Of a stretch of DNA of 64,000 nt, positions 12,167 to 24,052 are shown in pieces (position 1 is the first letter of the stretch; the number at the start of each line of letters is the position of its first letter). A program made the position numbers and the translations under genes. Origin of the DNA: Mycocentrospora acerina (Eukaryota; Ascomycota; Dothideomycetes; Pleosporales); NCBI GenBank assembly GCA_022701365.1, contig JAKUHH010000167.1, forward strand, positions 587,220-651,219, given 5' to 3'. Under the pieces are notes generated by a model that was given only the letters and a program-made list of their open reading frames with translations, searched no databases and was not told the origin of the DNA.

Positions 12167-13736
12167 ATGGTGAAGCGAGCCTCAAAGAAGGACGCCGAGG
12201 ACGGTGGAGCAGAGCTCATGGTCTCGATTGACCAGTATGTCAAGACGAGGGACCAGGTACGTTCTGTCCATCTTCTTCCGCCGCTTGTCGTCGAGACAAA
12301 GCTCGTGTCGCGTCCTGTCCAACGCGAATACGGCCGTGATTGTTGTCAATCGCGCGTCGTCTCGATCGCGTCATCTGCGCGACCCTGGATCAGTGCATTG
12401 GCCAGATGGTCTCCTTGCGCTGGCCTAGAGTCGGGTTGAGGCGCATGAGGGGACGCGTCTGCGCTCGAACAGCAGATCGCGTGCACACGAGAACATCAGT
12501 CTTTCGTCGTCGCAGCCAAGCTAACCTCTACGGCCAGGTCATTGTCTCCCTCACAAATCTGCAAGCAGGCCTCGCTCACGTCCAGAATGGGCTGAACGAC
12601 CTGTTGCGATCTTATATGCAGCACACAGCATCCGTCATTGCTGGCGAAGACGTTGACATTGAGAAGCTCCAGCTGCCTGCCGGCATCACCGCCAGCGCCA
12701 ATGCTGCCATCGAAGCTGTAAGCACTGCTGCCAGTGGCATGGCGCAGGCCGTTGCCAACACCGTCGAGGGACCGGCAGAGGCTGGCGTGACCAAGAAGCG
12801 CAAGCGCGAGAAGAAGGAAAAGAAGGAGAAAGACCCCAACGCGCCTAAGCGCCCGCTGACTGCTGCCTTCCTGTACCACCAGCATGCGCGCGCCGTTGTT
12901 CGGTCCGACCTTGAGTCCTCGTTGGCTCCAGGCGCAAAGCTTGAGCCAAATGCTGTCAACCTCGAGGTGAACAAGCGATGGAACGAGATGAGTGATGAGG
13001 CCAAGGAGGTACGTCTCGCCATGCCATGTTCATCATGACCTCAGAGTGGTAGTGACTAACTTTGCGATAGGAATGGCGCGAGTCGTACCGCAAGTCTATG
13101 GAAGAGTACAAGGAGAAGATGCTCGAGTACGCAGCCAATGGCGGTGCTGCTGGCGCCGCTGCCAGAGTTGCTCAGCTCCACGAAGACGAGGAGGTGTCCG
13201 ACGAAGACATGGTTGATATTGAAGCTGAAGTCGAGATCGACGCCGAGGCTGGCGCTGTCGATTCGGACGATTCATCTGACGAGGACGAGATTCCCGCAAA
13301 GGCCCCCACCCCTCCTCCTGCGAAGACTCCCCGTGGCAACAAGCGCCAGAAGGCCGTTAATGGCAACTCTGTGCCCGCGCATGTCATAGCCCCCGTGGCC
13401 CTTCCCTCCCCAGTCCCCCTTCCACGCCAGATTCAAACCATCGCCCCAGCCTCTAGCGTCGCTGAGGCGCCTGCCGCCACGCCCGTAAAAGAGAAGAAGG
13501 AACGCAAGAAGAAGGAGAAGTCTGTAGTTCCCCAAGCCATTGCTCCTGCCCCTGCTTCCTCCCAGCGCGAGCCCAGCTCCGAGGAACCCACCAAGAAGAA
13601 GCCCAAGAGCAGCCGCAGCACGCGTGCCACCGAGGCCGCCGAGGACGCTCAAGAGAAGGAGAACGTGCCAGTCCCGGAAAAGAAGAAGGAGAAGCGTGAC
13701 AGGTCCAAGAGGAAGAGTGAGGGTATTACCGCTTAG
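12167..13736 (+). CDS. HMG-box chromatin protein
   Basis: Three exons, 12167-12256, 12538-13008 and 13071-13736, give 408 residues. The start lies in a good context (GCCACCATGG). Residues 110-130 are a lysine-rich leader (TKKRKREKKEKKEKDP), then one HMG box begins at NAPKRPLTAAFLYHQHAR (about 131) and runs to about 210, ending MEEYKEKMLEY; the second intron interrupts it at AKE|EWRESY. An acidic stretch (about 225-260) and a lysine/proline-rich tail follow. This is the layout of fungal NHP6-like but longer HMG proteins that bend DNA in chromatin or transcription. The N-terminal 100 residues may form helices. Intron 1 is 281 bp, long for this window, with a CTAAC branch just before CTACGGCCAG. 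Specific target unknown. Confidence 0.88.
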
Positions 13737-14387
13737 ATACGTTTGCACTGCTCATTTCGGCCTTGGCTTGCTTTCTTTCTTTGATCAGGTGATGGTGTAA
13801 AGAGTCTTGAGGCGTCGTCAAACATTGCTGCTGATGAATGACTTTTTTCTTGTTTTTTTCTTTGCTCGACGAGCAACGGCGTGGGTGTTCAAAAAAGATA
13901 GACGGAGAGAGGTGGATTGTTCCTTTGATGACCTGTGTGGATGCATTGCTTCTTCCATTGGATAAAATCTCCTGTATTATAAAAATTTTGATCTTGCAAC
14001 TATATTTGTTTTTTTCGATATTGCTGCTTTCTCGCGTGTATTGTGATTGCTCGTTTCGTTCGACTAGTGAGAGGGTATTTTATTGGTGGATGTGAGCAGG
14101 TTGTATTTGACGAGAATGGTACGGCCTGAATAGGATGACTTGTCAGTGTATGTATGTATGTATGTATGTATGTTTGTCTGTGTGCGTGGTTTTCCCATTC
14201 TCGTAACTCGAGGTAAGGTAGGTGCGTTTGCAAGCTAATACGTGAATAAGACTAAGCTTTTTTTTCCATTATCCTACAACGTCCAACATCAAGTCGGGCA
14301 AAACGTGACAAAAAAAGATATCCAAGAAGATAACCAACTGCCTTACCCAATAAATTTCATCGTAGCAACCCTTGTACTCACGCAAAT
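13737..14387. other. Convergent 3' flanks
   Basis: Holds the 3' ends of the HMG-box and dsRBD genes, T-rich tracts and one microsatellite; no gene seen. Confidence 0.55.
14147..14173 (+). repeat. GTAT tetranucleotide microsatellite
   Basis: About seven perfect units of GTAT in the convergent intergenic space. Confidence 0.9.
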
Positions 14388-15939
14388 TCAAGTCCGGATC
14401 ACCTCCATTGCATCCTCAAAATCATCTCCATCCACCTCTTTATCACCAACCATCTCCCTCTCCCTCTCCCTCTCCATCTCCCTCTTCTTCTGCGCCGCCG
14501 TCTCCGCCTCGCCCTCAATTTCTCTCCCTGCCGCACCATCTTGCGCCTGCGCCGCCCCCTCTATCCCCTCCATCATCTTCATCCCATACTCCAGCCTCTT
14601 CTTCTTAACGTCCTCAAGATACTCGAGCGTCAGGCGCGCACACTCCTCCTTGGCCTTTTTCTTGCCATACATATTGCGCACCTCGCCAATGGGGCCTTGA
14701 TGCAGTCCGCTGTTGCGGAAGATGCACGAAACCGTGTGGAGGCTTTTGCGCGTAGGGTCAGAAGACGGTTCGTATTTCCATTCTGGGGTGGAGAGGGAGA
14801 GCTCGACGGCGAGTTGGGCGACGCGCTGGGCGTAGGAGGTTTGACCGGATGGGCTGTTGTTGTCACTGTCTTTGGGGCCGGGAGATGAGGAGGGGAGGGT
14901 GGAAATGGCCTGCGGAACGGTGGACTGGACTTTTTTCTTCTTGATGCCGCCGAGGTCTGTGAAGGATTCGGGCCAGAGGTTCTGCGCTTTGAAGTAGTCG
15001 ATGGCGTGGCGGGCGGCTTCTTGACGAGCGGCTTTCTTAGACCCATGGGTGGATTGAAGGGAGCCAAACTTTTCGGGGTGGGGTTCAAGAGTGAGGAGAC
15101 AGGCGAAGCGGGTACCGACCGCGTAGTCGGTGTATGTTGGCTGGGGTGATGAGGTTGCGCGTTGGAATTCTGTATCGGGCTGATCAGTATACATATATGA
15201 CGCTCATAGACAGGCAAGACAGCAAGAAACACATACCTAAAAGCTGTCCAACAAAGTTTTGGGCAGGTTGATTCTTCTCATTCTGAATCTCCTGAGCTGT
15301 TGCCATTACACCCGCATTTTTCTTCCCCATCCCGAGCTTTTGAAACTTGCCTTGCTCCTCCAGAGTCACGATGAGTTCAACGACACGTTTGCTTACAGTC
15401 TCCTTGGCCTCTTGCTTGCTGTTAAACATGCCTTCTTCCTTGAACTCGCCCTGCAGCTCCTCGATATCCGTACCAGGAAAGCTCATCACTACAGCCCAGC
15501 CTAAATCGCTGCCTCCGGTATAGCTGAAGACGGGCTGATGAATACTGAGTTTCTGGTACTTGTCATGTAGGGCAACAGTATAAGCTGAGGATCTTGCGCC
15601 AACTGCAATAGGCTCGGGGGGGACATATCCCTCAGTGCTATTAGACACAGGTTTTTTCCTCTGCTGCTGCGGCTGCTTGGCTGCTTTGAGGGCAGCCACT
15701 TCGGCAGCATATATAGCTTCATTCTTAGCCATAAAGTCCTCGAGCCGGTATATGCCGTTGAGCTCTCCTGTCAGCAAGGTGGGCTGTTGGGTTTCCATCG
15801 TCATGTCAACCTCCTCTTCCTCGCCAATCCCTTCAGATGCAGAATGTGGGGGGTTAGTAGCCGGGCTTGAAGAATAAGAGAAGGATTTATCCAAAGGTAT
15901 GATTAAGCATTTTCGTAAATCGTCTCCGGCCGCACTCAT
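14388..15939 (-). CDS. Protein with three dsRNA-binding-like segments
   Basis: Two exons, 15939-15237 and 15169-14388, give 494 residues; the 67-bp intron starts GTATGTG, ends ATACAG and splits a Glu codon. Three segments look like dsRBD folds: about 120-190 (YQKLSIHQPVFSY ... KQEAKETVSKRVVELI), about 240-300 (YTDYAVGTRFACLLTL ... SKKAARQEAARHAIDYF) and about 345-420 (PEWKYEPSSDPTRKSLHTVS ... KKKAKEECARLTLEYL). Each ends in the Lys/Ala-rich helix that contacts RNA. The C-terminus is a charged Glu/Arg stretch made by a TCTCCC-type repeat in DNA. No RNase III or helicase domain is present, so it is probably an RNA-binding partner rather than an enzyme. I cannot name an ortholog. Confidence 0.75.
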
Positions 15940-16887
15940 ATCGACGTTGAGAGGGAACGCTTGCTATGATGTCTAAGTGGCGGGGTTTGGCTGTGCAACG
16001 GGCGGGGTTTGCATGCGATTGCGTGTCAACACATTTGCCAGAACGCAATAGTGAGATTACGCAATATTTCCTGGACCAATGTTTTGAAACAAACGATTGT
16101 GTGAAGATGTGTTGCAATACCAACTGGGTAACGGCAATTGCCATACTAGTTACGAGTTAAACGGCGTCAATTCGATTGTCACGACTTCAGCGCAACTCAC
16201 CTCGCTCCACCATTTTGGAAAAATCATAAAGCGATATTTCACTCGACCTTTAAAATTTCAAGTAGAAATATTCAATGTAACTTTTAGATCTTCGTCGTGT
16301 AATAATCCAAACAATATGTCACATCTGTTTGCGCCTCTCACCTCATGCGCGTTTGCGTAAGGAGCACCCTTCCCTTTCCATGCTGCATGCACACAGCCCA
16401 ATGGCTCGCCGCTGACGCAACCGCGCATCTAACAGCTCAGTTGATCTGCTGAAAGTAGTTTCCGCTTGCAGGTTCTAGCCTCATATATGAGTCGGTGATT
16501 ATACTGGTGTGCCTACTGGTACAAGATTCGCAATGACGGGATATGTATGGTTAGTACCGGAGACATGGAGATGATAAGCTGTCCGTGTAGTACTGAGAAA
16601 TCTTGAAGATCTTATTCTAGACTGGAAGAATTTGAGGTGAATTCTAGGTACTGGCAAGGGGTTCATATTTCTATGATATTAACAGTTCGTTGTATCTATC
16701 CATTATTATACATCATACAAAGAAAATCCTGTGCTCATAATTTCTCGTCAACCATAAAGCCCAGAAACGTAACAAACCCTCATTAAGCCAAAACAAACTC
16801 CAAATCCATATCCACGCCAACAACCAGCATATACCCAAAGATTCAAACGCCCATACTTTCCAGTTCATGGCGGCTACCCCAAAGCTC
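15940..16887. other. Intergenic upstream of dsRBD gene, downstream of abaA
   Basis: About 0.95 kb, AT-rich in the middle; no coding or RNA feature recognised. Confidence 0.55.
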
Positions 16888-19341
16888 TCAAAATGGACTT
16901 TGAATCCCCCCAAGCTGTGTATACACACCTAACCCACCCCCATAATATATACCCTCTCCCCTATCTTCCCACCTACACAATTGTGGCAGAAAACCTAAAT
17001 GCTGCCACGCATCTTTCATCAGATAGCAAGCAGAATCTGGGGTATTCGGCATGCCAACATATACCAATCCCACGCCGCCAACATCACAAGCCATACCCTG
17101 TCCAGAGAACCCGTCTTGCCCGACAAGCCCATGCTGCCCTGTAAAACTGTTGTACACTGCCATTTCGATGACTGGCTGGAAAGTCTCAGGACCAGATATG
17201 GACGCGTGTCCGCCGGCGAAACCAAATACTTCGTGGGTGAAAGAGCGGTCTGTTGCGGTGCTGGGGGCTGACAAGCGGTATGAATAATTTGTTGCAGTAC
17301 TGGGCGTTGCAGAGGCGTTTGGCTCAAGATAGGGTACGCACGTAGAGTCTAGAGTATTAAGGGAAAGCTGTGGAGGCTGTGGATGATAGATATCATAGGG
17401 GTGGTGGGCTGTGTTGAAGTCTAGTGCAAGTCCAGTGGATGGCGTATGAAGGTACAAGGAAGGATCTGGAGAGAAGGAGGTTGAGAAAATTGGCTCGCCG
17501 TGGGGGACAACTGTTTGAGATCTGTCTCTTCCCAACTCTTGCTCGATAGATGGAGCACCACTGAGAGTAACAGCTCGCCATGTCACAGTCCCTGCATCTA
17601 CACTGGTGTGCAGATGCCTGAAGCGCCAAAGTATGGTGAAAAGATACTCGCTTTTTGCTGAACCTCGATTGAAGCCATATACCTTCTGTGTAGCGGTGAG
17701 CTGCATCAATGAGCCACCGACATCTCTTTCAACCATCGCCTGATACTGGCTTATACGATCAGCCCAGAACGTAGAGTCAAAGGTGATTCGCAGCCCTCCA
17801 TTGCCTGGGATATATTCGCAATGTGAATCCTGCTCATCCAAGTCGTTTTTGGTCATAAAATCTCCATCTCTGTAGAATTGTGTGGAGCATTGCAATTCCT
17901 CATATCCGGAGAGATCGTACTCGGAATGTAAGCCGAATTCAATCGAACGCTGCGTGTTCGGTCTACTTCTAGACACCATCTCGAGGCTTGCATCACATGC
18001 CAAGATCATTCTCCCTTGTTTCGCCCACTCCTGTGTCCATGGGTCAAGGAAGGCGAATTCGGGATATTGTTTCGACCACATCGCCGAATTCGAAATATTC
18101 ACGTCCGCCAGCCGATTGCTGGAATATAGCTGTATTAGTGTTTTCATATGATGCTCCTCTTCTTCGACTGTCAGGTCAAACTTCGAAATAGAGAAGGAAC
18201 TCGAAACCTGATCCCGGTTGAGAGACTCTACATCGTGGGGCCATGTGGTGACGCTGGGATTAGAAGCGGGAGCACCACGTTGTGGCTGCGCATCGCAGTG
18301 GGCCAGATGATAGGCGTTAGAAGATTTATCCCCACGATGGCGTCTTCTTTCGCTACTAGAAGCAGCCATGTGTATAAGCGCTAATGTAGGTTGTCAGTCT
18401 TCTTCGAGGAAGCCCTGGCGTAACCCTTGCGCTGCGAACCACTAAACTACACCATCCAACTAAGAACTTTGCATCGGCCTCCAAAGATTGTACCTTACAT
18501 CTCGTCTGGTGTAGAAGAAGAGCTAGAGAAAGGAGTGTACTCACCGCCAGGCTGATCTCTCAGAAGCTGCTTGAGCACCTGAATGTGACTGGACACTTGC
18601 TTTCGGTCCCTCTTGATACCCGTATTTTTCGCGATAAAATCTTGGATAAGTTCATTACGGCCTCGTAGTGCGCCATTTAGCAAGTACTTTTTGCGTCCCA
18701 TGGGCGGCCATTTAAGGAGTGCTATGTTTACATCAGTCGCAGAACCGAAAAATTTAAAGGTTTAGAACAAATATACAAACATCAGAATAGAAATTATAGC
18801 AAAGTAAAGATCATGAAAAACGCGGCTCACCTGTCCAAAATGCCCTTTCCAAAAATTCGGGCCAAACGACCTTCTCCTTCTCTCTCTCCTCTCTTCCTCT
18901 GGCATTCTCGATTGTCTCCTTGGCAATCAACTGCTTTGGTGTCAAAACAGGCTGTTTCTCGCGATACTTCTGATACTTTTCCGATCGTGCTAGCATTGTA
19001 TATAATCTCTTCAAATCATTCTCGACCTGCTTTTTTGACTTCTCGACACCAACGCCAGCCGAAATGTCGAGATTGGGAGGAGCGTTGTGTGTGAGGTAGC
19101 TTTCGCCAATGCTGAATGGAGACAAGGGCACATTTTCTAGGAGGCAGTGACTGTGAGGTGATTTCGGAGGTGTAGAGTAAGGGCTGGCAGATGCAATTGG
19201 CGTTATGTTGTGCTCTTGTGGCCAGTTGATAGACTGCTCTTGAAGGACGAATAGCTGAGACGAACAAGTCTCAAGTGTTGTATCCGTGTACGAGGGGTTT
19301 GAGGTTGCAACATCTGTGGGGAGAAGACGCTGGAGCTCCAT
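16888..19341 (-). CDS. abaA: TEA/ATTS-domain transcription factor AbaA
   Basis: Regulates the middle phase of conidiation (phialide differentiation) in moulds, acting after BrlA and before WetA. Three exons, 19341-18831, 18721-18545 and 18380-16888, sum to 2181 nt, 726 residues. The TEA domain spans the first intron: VVWPEFLERAFWT (from about residue 157) joins ALLKWPPMGRKKYLLNG and ends with RKQVSSHIQVLKQLLRD; the last motif is the DNA-recognition helix region shared with AbaA/TEC1/TEAD. The start MELQRLLPT is chosen because the frame 5' of it is hydrophobic and unlike a regulator. The third exon junction (PG|ALIHMAASS) fits by frame but is less certain. The C-terminal 490 residues resemble the AbaA regulatory region in length and composition. 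Three CATTCT elements sit directly upstream. Confidence 0.9.
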
Positions 19342-20280
19342 AGTAGACCCTGGTATGTGACAGACTTTGAGAAGAATGAAGCACAAAGACCCAAGAATGC
19401 AAGCAGGCGCGTATCGACGTGGTTTGGAAAGAATGTGTTGGCAGCTAGAGCAACGAGTGACTATTGTGAGAAATGGGGATGTGTCAAAGGCTATGCGGGA
19501 AGTCGAAGATATGTAGACTCCGAGCATCGATTTAGAACTTGGTCCCAGATGACCTACCCCAGGCAGAAGGACTTCTTGGCAGACATACCAGACTCGCCGT
19601 CCTCCAAGGGCAGACCGTGTGATGGGCTCATAAGGGTACCAGAGTACCGGATATCATAGAAAAACGAATCGCAAGATAAAGTGTGATCAATGATGACATT
19701 AAAATGGTGTGCTACATACAACAGTCTGTTTTATTTCCAACACTAACTTTCAACTCGCTTTTGTCACTCGCTTTTGTCACTCGCTAGATTGGTAAACATC
19801 GCCTGGTTAGCAGATGGGCAAAGGTGTACGGCAAATGCCAACATATAAAATCGTCATCTGATTGGATGTGTACGCACGGAGTTCGATACGAATGCTCTGT
19901 GCAAGTAAGATTGTTAGTGGTCATCGACAGCAGATTACATGAGTCGAGCTTCTATGGTCGCTCAATGTCTCGCACATGGCTAGCCTGTTCCCGTTGTTTT
20001 AGAATCATCTGAAACACTGTGCGGTGGCCGTGCTCATTGACGCAAACCTTTGTGGATGCTGTCTGTCGCGGCTCAAAGAATGGTGACCTAGATATAGCAT
20101 TCATCTGCAAGCAGGTCATAGCGCTGCTGTTCTCGGCATACCGTGGAGAATCTGTGCAGGGCGGGCCTCTCGCTTCCTTAGTCAGAGAAGCAAGGGAGGG
20201 ACTCAAGGACGACACAGCCTGGCTGTGTCATGCCTACTTGGATATTTTTACTCCTACCAAAATAACGATCGCGCTCACGC
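19342..20280. other. abaA promoter region and MRD1 3' flank
   Basis: Contains the CATTCT cluster near 19.4 kb and a short direct repeat (about 2.5 copies of a 13-bp unit, CTCGCTTTTGTCA, 19754-19785). Frames of 87-100 codons here look non-coding. Confidence 0.55.
19373..19435 (-). promoter_or_regulatory. Cluster of three AbaA-type CATTCT elements
   Basis: AGAATG on the plus strand, i.e. CATTCT on the coding strand of abaA, at 19373-19378, 19394-19399 and 19430-19435. CATTCY is the established AbaA response element in Aspergillus, where abaA activates itself. Their position 30-95 bp before the chosen start suggests autoregulation; binding here is inferred. Confidence 0.55.
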
Positions 20281-23099
20281 TCATTCGTCTAGGTCATCAG
20301 TGCCTGCAACGTTAAACTTCTTACGTCCACCAGAAGTAAGACGTTGGAGGGCAACCTTGTTGGCCTGTGCGCCAACCTTTTGCTGCATCTTCTCGAGTTC
20401 CTTCTCAGGATCGTCAGACTCAGTCTCTGCGAACGCGAGAACGAGACGTCGACCCAACAGATGAGTGTTTTTCAAAGCGTTCATTGCATTGACAGCGTCG
20501 CGTTTGGTGGTAAATTCTGCGAAACCGAAACCACGTGAAGACGAATCGAACTTTTTAGGGACTCGGACAGACCGAAGTTGCCCGTAAGGAGTAAACAGAG
20601 CACGAACATCTTTCTTCTATAATTTGAATCAGTATGTGCAATTAGGATTTGATGGAAGACACTTACGCCAGCTTCAAATGGCAAGTTCTTGATAATGATC
20701 TTCGTACTTGCCGCCTTCTTCGCAGCATCCTCTTTGCGACGCTCTTCAGCAGCATCAGCACCCTTGTGGGAACCCTTGATCTGCAGCTTGTGGCCTTCCA
20801 GATCGTGTCCGTCCATGGTGCGCAATGCAGCTGATGCTGTTTCAGGACTGTTGAACTCGACAAAGCCAAAGCCCATAGATAGCACACCGCGTTTCGGGTC
20901 AACCTTTGTCTTTACCTTGGCACTGCGGAAGCCAGACAGTGGTTTGAATGCATCTGTAAGGCGCTCTGTCGTAGTGGTGAAATTGAGATTGCGAACGTAC
21001 AAGGTGGCCGTGTTTGCCGCCTCGGGTTCTGGAGCGTCTTCCAGAAGGTCCGTCGCAGACAGTTTGGCTCCAAGTTTATCTGATGACAAGTTCTGGGGCA
21101 CGTTTGCGACCACACCTTCCTTGAATAGGTCCTTAGGAGCCTTTTCGAGGTACAAAATAGAATCTTTCATCTTCCGATATGAGAGAGACATGAAAGCCGT
21201 TTTCGCTTCCGCCATGTTGGAGAATTCGACGATAGCAGTCATACCAGTTGGAGGCATCAAGAATCTTGTAACCTTGCCATGCTCTTCAAAGGTTCTCCGA
21301 AGCTCGTCAGGAGTGACGCTGTGAGGAACATTCTTGACAAGGATAGCGAGATCACCCTTGGCACTTTTTTGGAATGCTTCCAGATCGACGCCATGTTGTG
21401 CGAAGTAAGATTTTGTCTCTTGAATGATGTGTGTCTCAGCATGAGCCTGCTTGACCGCTGCATCTGATGATGTAGGGTCGAGCAACTCTGCTTTACTGAT
21501 GCCCATCCGGCTGGCGACTGTAGACATGACTGCATCGGCCTGAGAATTTTGTTAGTGCAGTTTACAAAGTTTTGACTGCAGTAGACATACGTTGAGGTAC
21601 AGTGAGTTCCAGTTGAAAGTGGCTTTTGATGCCTCTTGCTTTCGTCGAATCTCTCTCTGCTTCTTCAAAGGAAGCTTGGAAATCTCAAACTCGTCGAGAG
21701 CAGTGTCTTTCTTTGCTTTGGCAGAGATGATGTGGAGGAGACGACCCTGGAAGATGGTCCTATCATTCTCGACAAATGCTTGAACAGCGTGTTCTGGATC
21801 CTTGAATTGAACAAAAGCAAACCCCTTCCCTTTGCCGTCGCTCTTCTTCAAAGATACGTGAACCTGTTTTGATTAGCGAAGTTCCGTCAAACAGTGATGA
21901 CTATTAAAGTGGAAAGATTCGCTAATATCAGATAAGAGAAACATCTACTAAAATATTCTCCAAGTCAACCTCATTTGCAGAGCATCAGTTGTCCCTATCT
22001 TGATGTTCATCATAAAGCGAGTAGAACAGAATGAAATGTTGTTTAGTCTTACCTCTTCCAATGAACCGTACTTTGAGAAGTGAGTACGAAGTTCATCTTC
22101 AGTGACATCAAAATGCAAATTCCGCAGGTACAGACGACCGGTTTCTCGGATTTTATCTTCTTCTGATGGCACAGCAGGATCGACATATGTCTCGGCAGGT
22201 GGCGAGGCTTTGCGCTGCTCAGCAGCAGGTTCTGAAAGCTCACGCTGGTTGACTGATGTCTCTGGGGCTGAGACTGAAGCTTGCGCACTAATTGAAGGTA
22301 TCTCATCATCTTCGACGAGATCCAGCACTCTGTTTGTTCTCGAACGCAACCAGTCGTCGTCGGTAACGGGTCCTTGGTCGGCTACAGGCGCACCCTGCAC
22401 GTCTTCCATCGCACCACCAACATCTGCATTGTCGCTTACATTGGTATGCGTCGCGACAGCTTCAGGTGTAGGCTGCTTAGTCACCGAAGTAATCTGAGGC
22501 TCCTCGACGGTCTTGACTTTCTTTGCGATGACCTGGTAGTCATCGTCGCTCTCATCAGCTGGGACGACCACATTCTGCATGGGTTCTTCGGTAGGGACAG
22601 GCACGCCGCCCAGAGCCGCGTCGGCATCAGCCCACATGTTGGTCTTGGAAGGTGGCACATATGCTTCCAAGAACTCCTTCAGTTTTGGGTCCTGTTCTGC
22701 TTCTTCCCGTTTGCGCTTGAGAATGTTCTCTTCTCGTACTGGGACATATGCATCAGTCTTGGGTACAACCCTCTCGGCCTTTTGCTGCCATCGTGGTGTT
22801 GGGAGCTCCTTATCAGATATCTGCAACAAGTCAGTCCTACTCCACACATTTGGTGTTGCGCAAGACAAACTCACGGGTCGTGCGATCTCCGCATGTATCT
22901 TGGTCAGCTTGATGAAGGTTTTGTTGAAGTACTTGACTGCCTTTGCGGCATCCTCGGGTGTCTTGTAGCCCACGTAGCCTATGCGACGATGTGGAAAGAA
23001 CTTGACGTCTGTGACAGGAAACTTGGCAAAGTGCTTCCGCACATCATCCTCGGTAAACTTGGGAGGCAGCCCGCGCACAAATATGCGTGACGACTCCAT
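20281..23099 (-). CDS. MRD1: MRD1, multiple RNA-binding-domain protein of 90S pre-ribosome
   Basis: Nucleolar protein needed for 18S rRNA processing. Five exons: 23099-22875, 22820-22053, 21863-21591, 21539-20667, 20616-20281; all junctions are phase 0 and sum to 2475 nt, 824 residues, the family length. RRM 1 is at the N-terminus (IFVRGLPPKFTEDDVRKHF); then an acidic linker, RRM 2 (LYLRNLHFDVTEDELRTHF joined by splicing to GKGFAFVQF), RRM 3 (LAILVKNVPHSVTPDEL), RRM 4 (TLYVRNLNFTTTTERL) and RRM 5 (KIIIKNLPFEAG|KKDVRALF, RGFGFAEF). Five RRMs in this order is the MRD1 layout of fungi. Divergent from the LC8 gene. Confidence 0.93.
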
Positions 23100-23419
23100 C
23101 GCTGTATTATGATTACTATGAAGATAAAAGAGCTGTGTCCTGCTCGAAATGTGGTGAATGGAAGTGAAGAGAAAGCGTGGTGATGTCGAAGAAAATTGCG
23201 ATGCTCAGAAATTTTGACGGCGAGGTCCGCGCTAGCGTCGCGCGTGCCATTGGGCCGTTTAGTGGCACCTGCGTTCTCCGTAGCCCGGCGGCTCCCCAAA
23301 CACTGACTCTACGACAGAACATAGCTTCACAAACTCCAGTACTATAAATCCACCAATTTCTCCATAAAAATCGCCAACCACCAATAAACACACCACTTAG
23401 AACGTAATAAACAATCAAC
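23100..23419. promoter_or_regulatory. Divergent promoter MRD1 / LC8 with reversed CCAAT box
   Basis: 320 bp between two divergent starts. CCATTGG at 23247-23253 carries an inverted CCAAT box inside a GC-rich stretch; probably shared by both genes. Inferred from position and motif only. Confidence 0.45.
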
Positions 23420-24052
23420 ATGGCGAGCGAAAAGTCAGACAACAGGCAGGAGGGTAGGACTCGCTTTTTTTGTGCCTGTATGTTTGCCTGGCGCATAAGC
23501 TAACATTGTTTGTAGCTCAGATCAAGTCGGCGGACATGGTATGCGATCAGTCGTGCCGTATGCTTGACACCTACTCACCATCTATTACAGAGTGAAGAGA
23601 TGCAGACCGAGGCTATTGAAGTCGGTTAGTCACCCTGATCCCAAACGCGGTTGATTGAAACGCTGACAGCAAGTAGCACAGCAGGCCATGGAACAGTTCA
23701 CCATTGAGAAGGTAAGTTGGAGGGCATGCATACTGCCGTTTGCGGGGTCTTCTCCCGAAATCCGATGCTAACTTCAACACCAAGGACATTGCCCAGTTCA
23801 TCAAGAAAGAGGTAAGTTGGTCTCGACCAACAACTGAAATTGTGTGCTGAAAGTCGTACAGTTTGACAGCCGGAAGGGTGCCACATGGCACTGCATTGTG
23901 GGTAGGAACTTTGGAAGCTTTGTCACTCACGGTATGATCACACTGTCCATTTGGAGAGACTTGACTCGACTAACGACTACTGCACAGAGACAAAGCACTT
24001 TATCTATTTCTACCTCGGACACTGCGCCATCCTGCTCTTCAAGACACAGTAA
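23420..24052 (+). CDS. nudG: Dynein light chain LC8
   Basis: Hub protein of the cytoplasmic dynein motor. Seven exons in 633 bp: 23420-23453, 23516-23538, 23591-23624, 23677-23711, 23785-23811, 23862-23931, 23988-24052. They sum to 288 nt, 95 residues, the usual LC8 size. The reconstructed protein contains the invariant LC8 segments IKSADMSEEMQ, IEKDIAQFIKKEFD, TWHCIVGRNFGSFVTHE and KHFIYFYLGHCAILLFKT. Every junction is GT-AG and in frame. Introns are 49-73 bp, so intron sequence exceeds coding sequence; no single reading frame reveals the gene. A. nidulans NudG is the LC8 ortholog, involved in nuclear migration. Confidence 0.96.

Noticed and set aside
12340..13038. 232-codon frame at the HMG-box gene
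   Set aside because: It runs through intron 1 in the exon 2 frame; the first 66 codons are intron sequence.
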